Made by a program: the position numbers and the translations under genes | Assembly (NCBI GenBank): GCA_051208035.1 | Contig: JBPJFZ010000001.1 | Coordinates: 496,001 to 560,000 of the forward strand | From: JACKOB01 sp024234575 | Lineage (GTDB): Bacteria; Pseudomonadota; Gammaproteobacteria; Pseudomonadales; Oleiphilaceae | DNA length: 64,000 nucleotides | Reading direction: 5' to 3' | Notes under the pieces: model-generated | The model's input: the letters and a program-made list of their open reading frames with translations, nothing else | What the model was told of the DNA's origin: nothing | The model's database searches: none | Part shown: positions 44,517 to 53,612 of the stretch, piece after piece | Layout of the letters: each line of letters starts with the position of its first letter | Numbering within the stretch: position 1 is the first letter of the stretch

Positions 44517-45317
44517 ATGTCACCGGTAATGAACATTGCAACACGCACTTTAAGACAGGCGCTCGAGTTTCTTCAACAGAGCATCGAACGTCAGGACTTC
44601 CAGTTCGAAGACGCTGACAATCTGCGAAACAGGATATCAGTCATTGAACAGAACATGCACAAAATCATCCTGCAAAATCTTAAGCGCGCCTACAATGATC
44701 ACTATGTTGCAGCGCTAGGTGAAACCCACCTGTCCGACAAAGAAGTTGCCTGGCAACTCATTCCGATACACCAACCAATTAATTTAGTGCGCGGCCTTCC
44801 CGGAAATGCAGTATCCCTCACCTGTTTTCACAGAGGAAAGCCAGAGCACGCCGTTATTTTTAATCCATCAACTGGAGAAGAGTACACCGCCAGCCGAGGG
44901 CGAGGCGCAACCTTAAACGGACGCCGAATTCGCGCAAGCTCCGTCAACAGCATTGATGCGGCATTAATTGGCTCGAACGTACTCGAAACCGGCAGAAAGA
45001 AATCAAATGGTCACGTTTACCTGGACCTTTATACAGACCTATCCTCAACAAAACTGCCAATATATACCAGCGGCTGCTCGCTTATGGATCTAGCCTATGT
45101 AAGCGCCGGAAAGCTAGACGGGGCAGTACTGTTTGACACAGACATGAACAGCCTTGCGCCAGGCATACTGATGGCACAAGAATCTGGCGCACTTTACGGC
45201 GATTTTTCTGGCAACACTGCAGGTAACGACAGCAAATCTATTGTTTGCGCCAACCCCAAGCTTTTCAAAACCATTTTGCAAAAACTATATACCTACCGCA
45301 CAAGACTACAACCATAA
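44517..45317 (+). CDS. suhB: SuhB-like protein with lost phosphatase active site
   Basis: 266 residues. The start at 44517 has AGGA nine nt upstream and gives MSPVMNIATRTLRQALEF, matching SuhB. The fold is inositol monophosphatase: RGLPGNAVSLTC, SRGRGATLNGRRIR and LAYVSAGKLDG are well kept. The catalytic core is not: the DPLDGTTN motif (Asp84 and Asp87 in E. coli) reads IPIHQPIN at residues 82-89, and the C-terminal WD reads NS at about 211-212. The family metal-binding Glu region reads GETHLS. Phosphatase activity is therefore very unlikely. SuhB is also a factor in rRNA transcription complexes with NusA, which does not need catalysis. It has the usual place beside trmJ. Confidence 0.88.
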   Translation: MSPVMNIATRTLRQALEFLQQSIERQDFQFEDADNLRNRISVIEQNMHKIILQNLKRAYNDHYVAALGETHLSDKEVAWQLIPIHQPINLVRGLPGNAVSLTCFHRGKPEHAVIFNPSTGEEYTASRGRGATLNGRRIRASSVNSIDAALIGSNVLETGRKKSNGHVYLDLYTDLSSTKLPIYTSGCSLMDLAYVSAGKLDGAVLFDTDMNSLAPGILMAQESGALYGDFSGNTAGNDSKSIVCANPKLFKTILQKLYTYRTRLQP

Positions 45318-45323
45318 CTGACA

Positions 45324-45360
45324 GTCGTAAAAAAAGCGCCAATTGGCGCTTTTTTACGAC
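45324..45360 (+). terminator. Bidirectional terminator between suhB and secF
   Basis: Long palindrome: GTCGTA, a run of A, GCGCC, AATT, GGCGC, a run of T, ACGAC. It has a T tract on both strands and serves the convergent suhB and secF genes. Confidence 0.92.
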
Positions 45361-45371
45361 TTACATAATAC

Positions 45372-46289
45372 TTATGGCAAATCGTTTACTTCATCCTCTT
45401 TAACAGGAACCATTAAATCCTCCTTAACAATTCCCATAGACAACAAGCCGTTACTGGCAACATAGATTGACGAATAAGTACCAACAAATATACCAAGTAG
45501 TAATGCTACTGCGAACCCGTGGATCATATCACCGCCAAATATGAACAAGGCGACCAATACCAACATCGTTGTTGCAGAAGTCATCAATGTCCGAGATAAC
45601 GTCTGATTTAGCGACTCATTGATAATTTCTTCAGAACTACCTTTACGCATTTTTCTGAAATTTTCTCGCACCCGGTCAAAAACGATAATGGTATCGTTTA
45701 GCGAGTAACCGATAACCGCCAACAGAGCTGCGAGCACGGTTAAGTCAAAATCCAGAGAGAATAACGAGAACACACCCAGCGTTATAATCACATCATGGGC
45801 CAATGCAATAACAGCTCCCACCGAAAACTTTAACTGAAATCGCATAGCCACATACAACATAACCACACCGAGGGCAAACAACAATCCCAGCCCACCTTGC
45901 TCACGCAATTCTTCACCAACCTGCGCACCAACATACTCAGCCCGCTTAAGTGAAACGTTTGCACCGCCAGCTTGCAACGCGGTCAGAACCTCTTCGCCAA
46001 CTTTGTCGCTAAAACCTTGAGACAAACGCACTAACACACTGGTTTCGGCCCCAAAGTTCTGCACAGTTAGTTTATCGTAGCCTGCGTCGAACAGCCGTTG
46101 CCTTACATCATCAATTTTTGGCGCCTGAGCGTACTCAACTTCTACCAAGGTGCCACCCGTAAAATCCAACCCCAACACTAGTCCTTTTACGGCAAGGGAG
46201 CCGAGGGAGATAACGACCAGCAACAGCGAAAAAACGGCAGCGATCTTTCTCTTACCCATAAAATCAAAATTTGTCTCTTTAGAAATCAT
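45372..46289 (-). CDS. secF: Protein translocase subunit SecF
   Basis: 305 residues with six membrane segments. The N-terminal domain has GLDFTGGTLVEVEY, and AVIGYSLNDTIIVFDRVREN is the conserved transmembrane part. With SecD it forms the proton-driven complex that pulls proteins across the inner membrane. It follows secD by 11 bp. Confidence 0.97.
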   Translation of the reverse strand: MISKETNFDFMGKRKIAAVFSLLLVVISLGSLAVKGLVLGLDFTGGTLVEVEYAQAPKIDDVRQRLFDAGYDKLTVQNFGAETSVLVRLSQGFSDKVGEEVLTALQAGGANVSLKRAEYVGAQVGEELREQGGLGLLFALGVVMLYVAMRFQLKFSVGAVIALAHDVIITLGVFSLFSLDFDLTVLAALLAVIGYSLNDTIIVFDRVRENFRKMRKGSSEEIINESLNQTLSRTLMTSATTMLVLVALFIFGGDMIHGFAVALLLGIFVGTYSSIYVASNGLLSMGIVKEDLMVPVKEDEVNDLP

Positions 46290-46300
46290 CTGCGCTGCTC

Positions 46301-48148
46301 CTATATCGATATACGCTGAATACTTTTACCACCATATATCGCATTCACGATGGCTCTTGTGCCAACAATGGCGGTAAACATCGAGGTCAGAATACCGATT
46401 GATAGCGTCACAGCGAAACCTTTAACCGGCCCAGTGCCTACAGCAAAAAGAATTAAGGCAACCAGCAGCGTCGTAATGTTCGCATCGAAAATCGCAACAA
46501 ACGCGCGGCTATAGCCCGAGTTAATCGCCGATTGAACCGGTAGGCCGTTCTTAAGCTCTTCTTTAATCCTTTCGAAAATCAGAACGTTAGCGTCGACTGC
46601 CATACCAACGGTAAGCACTATCCCCGCTATGCCTGGAAGGGTCAAAGTTGCGGTTAAGATCGACATGCACGATATGAGCATTACAAGGTTAAAGGTAAGC
46701 GCAATATTGGCAATTATGCCAAACACCTTGTAGTAGGCAATCATGAACAGAATAACGGCAGCGAAACCTATCAAAACCGATGTTAAGCCTGCATCAATAT
46801 TTTGCTGACCAAGGCTAGGACCAACAGTGCGCTCTTCGACGAAATAAATAGGCGCAGCCAATGCACCCGCTCTTAACAACAGTGCAAGCTCTGAAGATTC
46901 ACCAACTGAATCAAGACCCGTTATCCGAAAACTACTACCCAATGTACTTTGAATAGTGGCCAAACTGATAATGTGCTTATCAATCTGTACTTCACGAGAA
47001 CCAATCTTGCCTTCACCTTCATCGCCTGAATAATCCTGCATTTTATGCTCGATAAATACGACAGCCATGCGCCTTTTTATTGCCTCGCGCGTTACGGTTG
47101 TCATGATCTTACCACCACGACCATCCAACGTAATATTTACCTGCGGCTGACCATTCTCATCAAAGCTCGCACTTGCATTAGAAACGCTTTCACCAGTCAC
47201 AATTACGTCTTTTTCTAATCTTGCAGTGCGAGAAGGTGAGTCTCTAAAAGCAAACTCATCCGTTAACGCTTCATCAAGCTTGGCTTCTAAGCGAAACTCA
47301 AGGTTGGCCGTTTTGCCAATAATTCGCTTCGCGCGCGCGGTATCTTGCACACCCGGTAACTCGACCACGATTCGGTTTCTGCCTTGGCGCTGCACCAATG
47401 GTTCCGCCACACCAAGTTCATTAACTCGATTTCTCAGGGTTGTTAAATTCTGCTTCACCGCATAGTCTGCGATTTCTTTAATCTTCGCCTCAGTCATTTT
47501 CATACTGACATAAAAGGCATCATCCTTATCTACAGTTCTTGATTCAAACTCCAGGTACTCTCTGCGGATAAGCGAAAAGGCTTCATCCCGCTCTTCCGCT
47601 TTTAGAAATTTGACACTGATTTGCTGGTCGCCATCAATGGACAAGCCACGATAGCGCACCTTCTCTTCACGCAAACGACGCTTAATCTCCGCCGAGTAAA
47701 TATCAATTCGCTGCGCAATCGCCTGATCCATATCCACTTCTAACAGGAAATGAACTCCACCCCGAAGATCCAACCCCAACTTCATTGGACCCGCTCCCAA
47801 GGCTCCCAACCAATCGGGCGTTGTAGGTGCGAGGTTCAATGCCACAAGGTAATCTCGCCCCAAAGCCTGCTGAACCACTTGTTTGGCCGCCAACTGTGTT
47901 TCGCCATCAGCAAAGCGTAACATGGCATTCTGTTCGGTTAGTTCGGGCGAGGTATAGGCAATGCCCGCACCATCCAAAGCGCTTTTAGCTTGCGCCAAAA
48001 CGCTATCATCGATAACAGCCGAGGATTTGCTGCCGGTTACTTGCAGCGCATATTCATCGGGATACAAATTAGGTAGCGCATAAAGCACGGAGATTGCGAG
48101 CACAACAACAATCAGTAGATTTTTCCAGAGAGGATACTTGTTTAGCAT
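46301..48148 (-). CDS. secD: Protein translocase subunit SecD
   Basis: 615 residues starting at MLNKYPLWKN (48148); an ATG 12 nt upstream is less well placed. One N-terminal membrane segment, a large periplasmic domain with GLDLRGGVHFLLEVDMD (about 120-135), and five C-terminal segments with VGMAVDANVLIFERIKEE. It belongs to the yajC-secD-secF operon. Confidence 0.97.
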   Translation of the reverse strand: MLNKYPLWKNLLIVVVLAISVLYALPNLYPDEYALQVTGSKSSAVIDDSVLAQAKSALDGAGIAYTSPELTEQNAMLRFADGETQLAAKQVVQQALGRDYLVALNLAPTTPDWLGALGAGPMKLGLDLRGGVHFLLEVDMDQAIAQRIDIYSAEIKRRLREEKVRYRGLSIDGDQQISVKFLKAEERDEAFSLIRREYLEFESRTVDKDDAFYVSMKMTEAKIKEIADYAVKQNLTTLRNRVNELGVAEPLVQRQGRNRIVVELPGVQDTARAKRIIGKTANLEFRLEAKLDEALTDEFAFRDSPSRTARLEKDVIVTGESVSNASASFDENGQPQVNITLDGRGGKIMTTVTREAIKRRMAVVFIEHKMQDYSGDEGEGKIGSREVQIDKHIISLATIQSTLGSSFRITGLDSVGESSELALLLRAGALAAPIYFVEERTVGPSLGQQNIDAGLTSVLIGFAAVILFMIAYYKVFGIIANIALTFNLVMLISCMSILTATLTLPGIAGIVLTVGMAVDANVLIFERIKEELKNGLPVQSAINSGYSRAFVAIFDANITTLLVALILFAVGTGPVKGFAVTLSIGILTSMFTAIVGTRAIVNAIYGGKSIQRISI

Positions 48149-48246
48149 GGGAGAACCCATTCCTTGACTTCAGGAGGCTAGCTTACAGCCTCTAATTATT
48201 ATTCGTAAGCGAGATAGCTGGCAGCCACTATCTCACCTTTGTTTAT

Positions 48247-48612
48247 TTAGATTTCTTTCAGCGTGCCTTTTGGTAATGCACCAGCAACCGCTACTTTTTG
48301 CACTTTAATCTCGACATTATCTGCCACTTCAAGCACGACGAAGTCATCTTTGACACGGGTGATACGACCAGCAATACCACCATTCATGATCACTTCATCA
48401 CCCTTAGAAAGCCCACCCATCAATTCTTTGTGCTCTTTAGCGCGCTTTGACTGAGGTCTCCACATCAGGAAGTAGAAAATGAGAATGAATCCACCGAAAA
48501 ACAAGATATTAAAAATGGCACCCGGCCCCTCCGGCGCTGGCGCTTCTGCTAAAGCCACCGCAGGCATTATCGACAAGGCTGCCGTGAGGCTAGTGCTAAG
48601 TATTTTATTCAT
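48247..48612 (-). CDS. yajC: Sec-associated membrane protein YajC
   Basis: 121 residues with an N-terminal signal-like segment (1-24), a membrane helix (about 32-50, AIFNILFFGGFILIFYFL), RPQSKRAKEHKELM after it, and a small cytoplasmic beta domain. It binds SecDF. The extra N-terminal leader makes it slightly longer than the E. coli form. 98 bp separate it from secD. Confidence 0.95.
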   Translation of the reverse strand: MNKILSTSLTAALSIMPAVALAEAPAPEGPGAIFNILFFGGFILIFYFLMWRPQSKRAKEHKELMGGLSKGDEVIMNGGIAGRITRVKDDFVVLEVADNVEIKVQKVAVAGALPKGTLKEI

Positions 48613-48807
48613 TCCTGTTTCTCCACGATTTAAAAATTAAAATGTAATCAGTATTTTGTTCTGTCAGAACACCTAAGTGCGCTAAAGCGACATCCCTAAA
48701 AAGTCTTCAATATAAATATCGCTCTTATATGGGGACATCTCGCTATATTTAAAGCTCTACTTTGCCCAGAGAAACTAATTCTTTATCGGGCCATAACCAT
48801 TTGAAGG

Positions 48808-49935
48808 TTACTCTGGTACCGCCATTCCTCTTTGCTTATAAAATGAATTAACAAATTCGCTCAATCTACCTTGCTCAATTGCTTGCCGCAATCCAGCCAT
48901 AACATCTTGATAATGATGTAAATTATGAATGGTGTTCAATTGCGCCCCAAGAATTTCACCGCACTTATCCAAGTGGTGCAAATAGGATCGGGAAAAGTTT
49001 TGGCAAGTGTAGCAACTACAAGCGGGATCGAGCGCCCCTGTATCGGTTTTATGGGCAGAATTGCGAATTTTCACTACACCAGTTGATGTAAACAAATGCC
49101 CATTGCGCGCGTTTCTTGTAGGCATTACGCAGTCAAACATATCAATGCCCCGCCGTACCGCTTCGACGATATCCTCTGGCTTACCAACCCCCATTAGATA
49201 CCGTGGTTTATCGGCAGGCATTTTGCAGGCCACCTCATCAAGCACCCTTACCATGTCTTCTTTGGGCTCGCCGACCGACAACCCGCCAATGGCATAGCCA
49301 TCAAAGCCAATATCAACAAGCTTCTCCAGAGACTGCTCTCGAAGGTCACTATACATCCCGCCTTGCACAATGCCGAACAAGGCAGACCTGCTGTCACCGT
49401 GTGTCACTTTGCTACGCAGCGCCCAACGCAATGAAAGCTCCATAGACGAGCGCGCCTCATCATGAGTGGCAGGATAAGGTGTGCACTCATCAAATATCAT
49501 GACGATATCTGACCCAAGATCTCGCTGTACTTCAATAGACCGCTCAGGTGTTAACTCAACGGGGGAACCATCAATTGGGGAGCGAAACTTCACCCCCTTC
49601 TCAGAAATTTTTCGCATATCACCAAGACTGAAAACCTGAAACCCTCCCGAATCGGTAAGGATAGGTTTGTTCCAGTTCATAAAATCATGCAAGTCGCCAT
49701 GGGCAGAAATGATTTCGGTACCTGGTCGCAGCATTAAATGAAACGTGTTCCCCAGAACAATTTCTGCACCCGTGGCTTCGATGTCTCGCGGCAACATCCC
49801 TTTTACGGTTCCATAGGTACCTACAGGCATAAAAGCGGGCGTCTGAATACTGCCACGATTGAATGTGATTTGCCCTCGTCGAGCTTTGCCATCTTGTGCC
49901 GATACATGAAACTTCATTTCACATTCGCTTCTCAC
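48808..49935 (-). CDS. tgt: tRNA-guanine transglycosylase
   Basis: 375 residues from a GTG at 49935, which has AAGGAAAG just upstream; the ATG at 49917 (MKFHVS) is the alternative and has a poorer site. It exchanges G34 for preQ1 in queuosine tRNAs. The nucleophile region is LTDSGGFQVFSL, and the other active-site Asp is in IFDECTPYPA. The zinc ligands lie in CSCYTCQNFSRSYLHH. It works with QueA, encoded next upstream. Confidence 0.96.
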   Translation of the reverse strand: MRSECEMKFHVSAQDGKARRGQITFNRGSIQTPAFMPVGTYGTVKGMLPRDIEATGAEIVLGNTFHLMLRPGTEIISAHGDLHDFMNWNKPILTDSGGFQVFSLGDMRKISEKGVKFRSPIDGSPVELTPERSIEVQRDLGSDIVMIFDECTPYPATHDEARSSMELSLRWALRSKVTHGDSRSALFGIVQGGMYSDLREQSLEKLVDIGFDGYAIGGLSVGEPKEDMVRVLDEVACKMPADKPRYLMGVGKPEDIVEAVRRGIDMFDCVMPTRNARNGHLFTSTGVVKIRNSAHKTDTGALDPACSCYTCQNFSRSYLHHLDKCGEILGAQLNTIHNLHHYQDVMAGLRQAIEQGRLSEFVNSFYKQRGMAVPE

Positions 49936-49992
49936 GACTCTTTCCTTTTACGTAAACCTGCTTAAAAACAAAACATCCGGAAAAATAATCTG

Positions 49993-51024
49993 TTACCGGC
50001 AACGCTGGCGCAGAAACATGGCGTCACCATAACTATAAAATCGATAACGCTCAGCAATAGCATGTGCATAGGCCTGAAGCACAAACTCTCGACCAGCAAA
50101 AGCACTCACCAGCATTAATAATGTTGATTCAGGCAAGTGAAAATTGGTAATAATCGAATCGACGACTTTAAACTCATAGCCGGGATAGATAAAGATGTCT
50201 GTATCACCACGGTACACATCTAAACTTCCAGACTGGGCAGCAGACTCGAGGCAACGGACACTCGTCGTACCTACCGCTATAACTTTACGGCCTTTTGCCT
50301 TAGTGGCAAGAACAGCATCAACGGTCTCCTGCGACACCTCCAGCCACTCTTTATGCATGATGTGGTCTTGTATTTCATCAACCCTGACCGGTTGAAATGT
50401 TCCAGCCCCCACGTGCAAGGTGACATAGGCAAACTCCACCCCTTTCGCTTTTAACTGAGCCAGTAACGGCTCATCAAAATGCAAGCCTGCCGTTGGCGCT
50501 GCAACAGCGCCATCCCGCTTAGAATAAACGGTTTGATAACGCTCGCGGTCTTCCATTTCATCTGCACGATCAATATAAGGAGGCAGTGGCATATGCCCAC
50601 ACTCAGTCAACACTGACAAAATACTGGCATCCGCATCACAATGTAACTCGAACAAATCCCCTTGGCGCCCGATAACGGTAAACCAGTATTGACCTTCAAG
50701 TATTAAGCGCGACCCCGCCTTTGGTGACTTATTGCACCTTATATGACAAAGCGCATGCGTCTCGTCCAGTATCCTTTCAACCAGAACCTCCAGCTTTCCT
50801 CCGCTTTCCTTAGCGCCAAAAGCGCGCGCCGGAATGACTCGGGTATTGTTGAACACCAGCAAATCTCCCGCGTCTAAAAACGAAGGAAGATCGGTAAATT
50901 TATTGTCTTGCATGCTTTGTTCAAGCGGATCGATACTCAGCAACCTGCTTGCCGACCTTTGCGCTAATGGGTACTTCGCTATCAGGTCTTCTGGAAGCTC
51001 GAAACAAAAATCAGATACACGCAT
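49993..51024 (-). CDS. queA: S-adenosylmethionine:tRNA ribosyltransferase-isomerase
   Basis: 343 residues; adds the epoxy-cyclopentane ring to preQ1 at tRNA position 34. Family blocks FELPEDLIAKYP, FNNTRVIPAR, VAAPTAGLHFD and VGAGTFQPVR are all intact. It is the first gene of queA-tgt, with 57 bp between them, and the operon continues to yajC-secDF on the same strand. Confidence 0.97.
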   Translation of the reverse strand: MRVSDFCFELPEDLIAKYPLAQRSASRLLSIDPLEQSMQDNKFTDLPSFLDAGDLLVFNNTRVIPARAFGAKESGGKLEVLVERILDETHALCHIRCNKSPKAGSRLILEGQYWFTVIGRQGDLFELHCDADASILSVLTECGHMPLPPYIDRADEMEDRERYQTVYSKRDGAVAAPTAGLHFDEPLLAQLKAKGVEFAYVTLHVGAGTFQPVRVDEIQDHIMHKEWLEVSQETVDAVLATKAKGRKVIAVGTTSVRCLESAAQSGSLDVYRGDTDIFIYPGYEFKVVDSIITNFHLPESTLLMLVSAFAGREFVLQAYAHAIAERYRFYSYGDAMFLRQRCR

Positions 51025-51225
51025 TCGCTTACCTCTGAAATCAAGGGCGCATAGGGTAGCCCAAACTGCTTTTTGAATCCATTATGATCACTTTAATAAC
51101 TTCACAAAACAGGTAATACGATAGTTCTGTTTAGCAATATTCCAGGCTCCGAGGCTATAAAACTGAAGCAGCCTAATACCATTTAAGGCATATGAAAAAA
51201 GAGCAACAATATAAACGTAAAGGTA

Positions 51226-51253
51226 TTGACGATAACAAACAATCCCGTATAAT
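51226..51253 (+). promoter_or_regulatory. Promoter of tRNA-Leu
   Basis: TTGACG (51226-51231), 16-bp spacer and perfect TATAAT (51248-51253 on the coding strand, in GTATAATGCC). The GC-rich GCCTCGCC discriminator that follows is typical of stringently controlled stable-RNA genes. Confidence 0.85.
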
Positions 51254-51304
51254 GCCTCGCCTGTAACGGGTACTGTCTTACAACCCGTACAGACAATCTA
51301 AGAT

Positions 51305-51391
51305 GCCAGTGTGGTGAAATTGGTAGACACGTCGGATTCAAAATCCGATTCCTTTGCGGGAGTGGCGGTTCGAGTCCGCCCACTGGTACCA
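51305..51391 (+). tRNA. tRNA-Leu (anticodon CAA)
   Basis: 87-nt class II tRNA with encoded CCA. Acceptor stem GCCAGTG/CACTGGT, anticodon stem-loop TCGGATTCAAAATCCGA with CAA, a long variable arm (TTCCTTTGCGGGAGT region), and T-arm GGCGGTTCGAGTCCGCC. It reads UUG codons. Confidence 0.97.
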
Positions 51392-51527
51392 TGTTATCTG
51401 ACAAGGTACTTCGCATCTGATGATTGACCTTAAGCTTTACCCTCCCCCAAATACTTGCTCGCTACCTAAAAAACCACTACACATACTTATTCATATTCAT
51501 TGATTAAGTGGCCTGTTGCCCCACCCT

Positions 51528-51821
51528 TTAAGAACGCACCACTTTTACCACGCTCATTACTTCCATTTCGAAGCCAGCCACCGCCTCTTTGTTGGCGTAA
51601 TAGGTAAGATTGACCCGCGCCCCATTGAGCGACCGATAGGCCTCCTTTCTTTTATAGCGAAAAGGGACATCGTACCCATCGATTAGAAGCGTATTAATGA
51701 TCCAGTCACCCTCCTTTCGCTGCACATGAGAATTAACTTTTTGCATGGTGGCGTGATTTAATCTGGGATGGCGATTTAATAGCTTCTTATTTTCTTTCGA
51801 CAGTTTTGGCTCAAAGGACAT
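51528..51821 (-). CDS. Small basic protein of unknown function
   Basis: 97 residues, soluble, rich in Lys and Arg in its N-terminal half (SKENKKLLNRHPRLNH). A beta-rich C-terminal part (about 40-95: DWIINTLLIDGYDVPFRYKR, NLTYYANK, MEVMSVVKVVR) could be a small OB- or SH3-like barrel. I recognise no family. It stands alone between tRNA-Leu and the DUF2156 gene. Confidence 0.6.
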   Translation of the reverse strand: MSFEPKLSKENKKLLNRHPRLNHATMQKVNSHVQRKEGDWIINTLLIDGYDVPFRYKRKEAYRSLNGARVNLTYYANKEAVAGFEMEVMSVVKVVRS

Positions 51822-51915
51822 TTAGCGCGCTACCCGCTTCAGATGATCGATAAAAAGATTGGAATACTATCAAAATAACCTGATTAGCGCCTATTGAAAC
51901 CAGCGCCTTATTAGA

Positions 51916-51952
51916 ATAAAAAACGACCCGGCCGACAAAGCAACGAGTCGTT
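51916..51952 (-). terminator. Possible terminator of the DUF2156 gene
   Basis: AACGAC/GTCGTT stem with a long centre, followed on the minus strand by TTTTT. It lies about 55 nt past the stop of the 52006-53091 gene. Confidence 0.4.
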
Positions 51953-52005
51953 ATTTCTTTATAAAGAATATCTGCGACGCAAATAATACAGAAGGGTGGC
52001 AGCTT

Positions 52006-53091
52006 TTAAATTACGTTTAATATTTTGAACATACCAATAAAATCGAATACAGGCATAGCGCCCCGGTGACATATATAGGTGCGCTCAATCTCTCCCCGGA
52101 AACGGGACTTGGTAAATTCAATACCTTTGAAGTTATATAAAAAATTGCCATGCTTGTAACAAAAGCGCATAGCTCCCTTCACCCACTTACTTTCCTGCTT
52201 TTCATCATCTTCAGCCATGCTCATAGGAATCAGCCCCAGATCCAGACGCTTAATTCCCTCTGCTTTAAACACGTCCATCGCGTGGCTCATAATGGTGTAG
52301 AACAATCCCTGATTAAACTCGACGCTAGAGCGTGAAATGTTAGGCACATAACTGACCACTTCGTTGTTTTCATAGATAGGATCAAAAAATACGAAACCAA
52401 CGGGCTTATCATCGACATAGGCATAGAAGTTACGCACACCGGCTGAATAGCTCATTCTTAGCGGGCGAATTAAAAAACGGATTTCCTGGCTTTTAACTTT
52501 TCGCGTCTTAATCCAGTTTTCAGATATCTCTCTGGTCTGACTGGCACAAAAAGACTCGTGAACGGTAACACCTTTGTTTTTCGCCTGGTTAATTGCAGTG
52601 CGAATCACCTGCTTCTTTTTTCCTTTCAGATCCCACTTGGTCAGATCAATATTGGATTGCGACCCCATCTGCGTACCATAGTAGTTATGGGCAGTATGTA
52701 AATAATGCATTACCGGCTTTGATACCTGGCAAAATATTACGTTGGGGTATCTACGGAGAAATGCATCAATCATTAAGGGCATATGCTCTTTGGCACAAAC
52801 AGGGTCGCCAAGCAAAAACGGCTTACCGGTAAAGCTGGTCATAAAACTGAGGTAGCCGATACCAGGCATATCGAAATAACGCATATTCGGCTGCATAGAG
52901 CAAAAAGACAAAACATGGCCGCCATGTCTCTTCAGGTACGCAATTCTTTCTGACTCGGTAAAAACGTCGCTTGCCGGTGCATCACCGATATGAAGGTCAA
53001 GTCCGACATGACCCATATCACCGCTTGCAATGGCTTCACCGCTCGCAAATTCAGGCAGTAGTTTCTCTGAAAGGTTAGATTGATTGCTCAT
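52006..53091 (-). CDS. DUF2156 (MprF C-terminal-like) acyltransferase-fold protein
   Basis: 361 residues without membrane segments. It resembles the soluble aminoacyl-phosphatidylglycerol synthase domain of MprF and related GNAT-like proteins: FLLGDPVCAKEHMPLMIDAF, KKKQVIRTAINQAKNKGVTV, FYAYVDDKPVGFVFFDPIY and KRLDLGLIPMS. Family members move aminoacyl groups onto lipids or other acceptors, but the substrate here is unknown. There is no MprF flippase part nearby. The upstream region carries a 27-bp palindrome shared with rlmF. Confidence 0.7.
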   Translation of the reverse strand: MSNQSNLSEKLLPEFASGEAIASGDMGHVGLDLHIGDAPASDVFTESERIAYLKRHGGHVLSFCSMQPNMRYFDMPGIGYLSFMTSFTGKPFLLGDPVCAKEHMPLMIDAFLRRYPNVIFCQVSKPVMHYLHTAHNYYGTQMGSQSNIDLTKWDLKGKKKQVIRTAINQAKNKGVTVHESFCASQTREISENWIKTRKVKSQEIRFLIRPLRMSYSAGVRNFYAYVDDKPVGFVFFDPIYENNEVVSYVPNISRSSVEFNQGLFYTIMSHAMDVFKAEGIKRLDLGLIPMSMAEDDEKQESKWVKGAMRFCYKHGNFLYNFKGIEFTKSRFRGEIERTYICHRGAMPVFDFIGMFKILNVI

Positions 53092-53612
53092 GCTAAAACT
53101 CGCCTTATTTTTCTCTGGTTGTTTGTTTTATTATCTTTATTGACGGCACGATATACTCCGTGCTCTTTATAGTGCTGCGCCATACTAAATGACTTACCGT
53201 GTAAAGGCGCTCACCAATCACGCCATTCGAGTCACAGTTCGCGCCAAATATAACTATTTTTGCAGGTTTGTGATTCGCATCTCATTTACTGAACGCATGT
53301 ACCTATTTGCTATTTTCTCTCTTTTGACTTACTTATTCGCCTACCTGTCGATTGAGTAGACAGAACACAATGTGACAGGTTGTCACATTGTGACAGATAC
53401 TATCCTTTTTACACTTAATAAAATGGGATGTGCTGCTAAAAATCTGAGAGCCAAAGCATGAAAAAGGGGGTGTACTACTGACGTTTTGCCACTGTTTTTA
53501 ACTATGCAGAAATTCAAACCTGCCGCGAAACAACAAAACTCAACAAAGAATTCCGGTATAATCTTCAGCCGTAACATTTTTCTTAACGAAAGAATCTAAC
53601 ATTCAATTTACT
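53092..53612. other. Divergent intergenic region with the large palindrome
   Basis: 521 bp between the DUF2156 gene and rlmF. It holds the palindrome at 53366-53395. Just beyond it TTGTGA (53388-53393), 16 bp and TACACT (53410-53415) may be a promoter for rlmF overlapped by the operator. I see no gene here. Confidence 0.5.
53366..53395 (+). promoter_or_regulatory. 27-bp perfect palindrome with an overlapping third half-site
   Basis: 12-bp arms CACAATGTGACA (53366-53377) and TGTCACATTGTG (53381-53392) around GGT. A third TGTGACA (53389-53395) forms a second palindrome, TGTCACA-T-TGTGACA, with the right arm. The spacing (TGTGA-N7-TCACA) is one base longer than a CRP site. It looks like a high-affinity regulator operator. 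Confidence 0.75.

Noticed and set aside
51183..51416. Minus-strand open frame over tRNA-Leu
   Set aside because: It runs antisense through the tRNA and its promoter; a chance frame.
53371..53387. CRP site within the large palindrome
   Set aside because: TGTGA and TCACA are separated by 7, not 6, bases, and the symmetry extends well beyond a CRP site.
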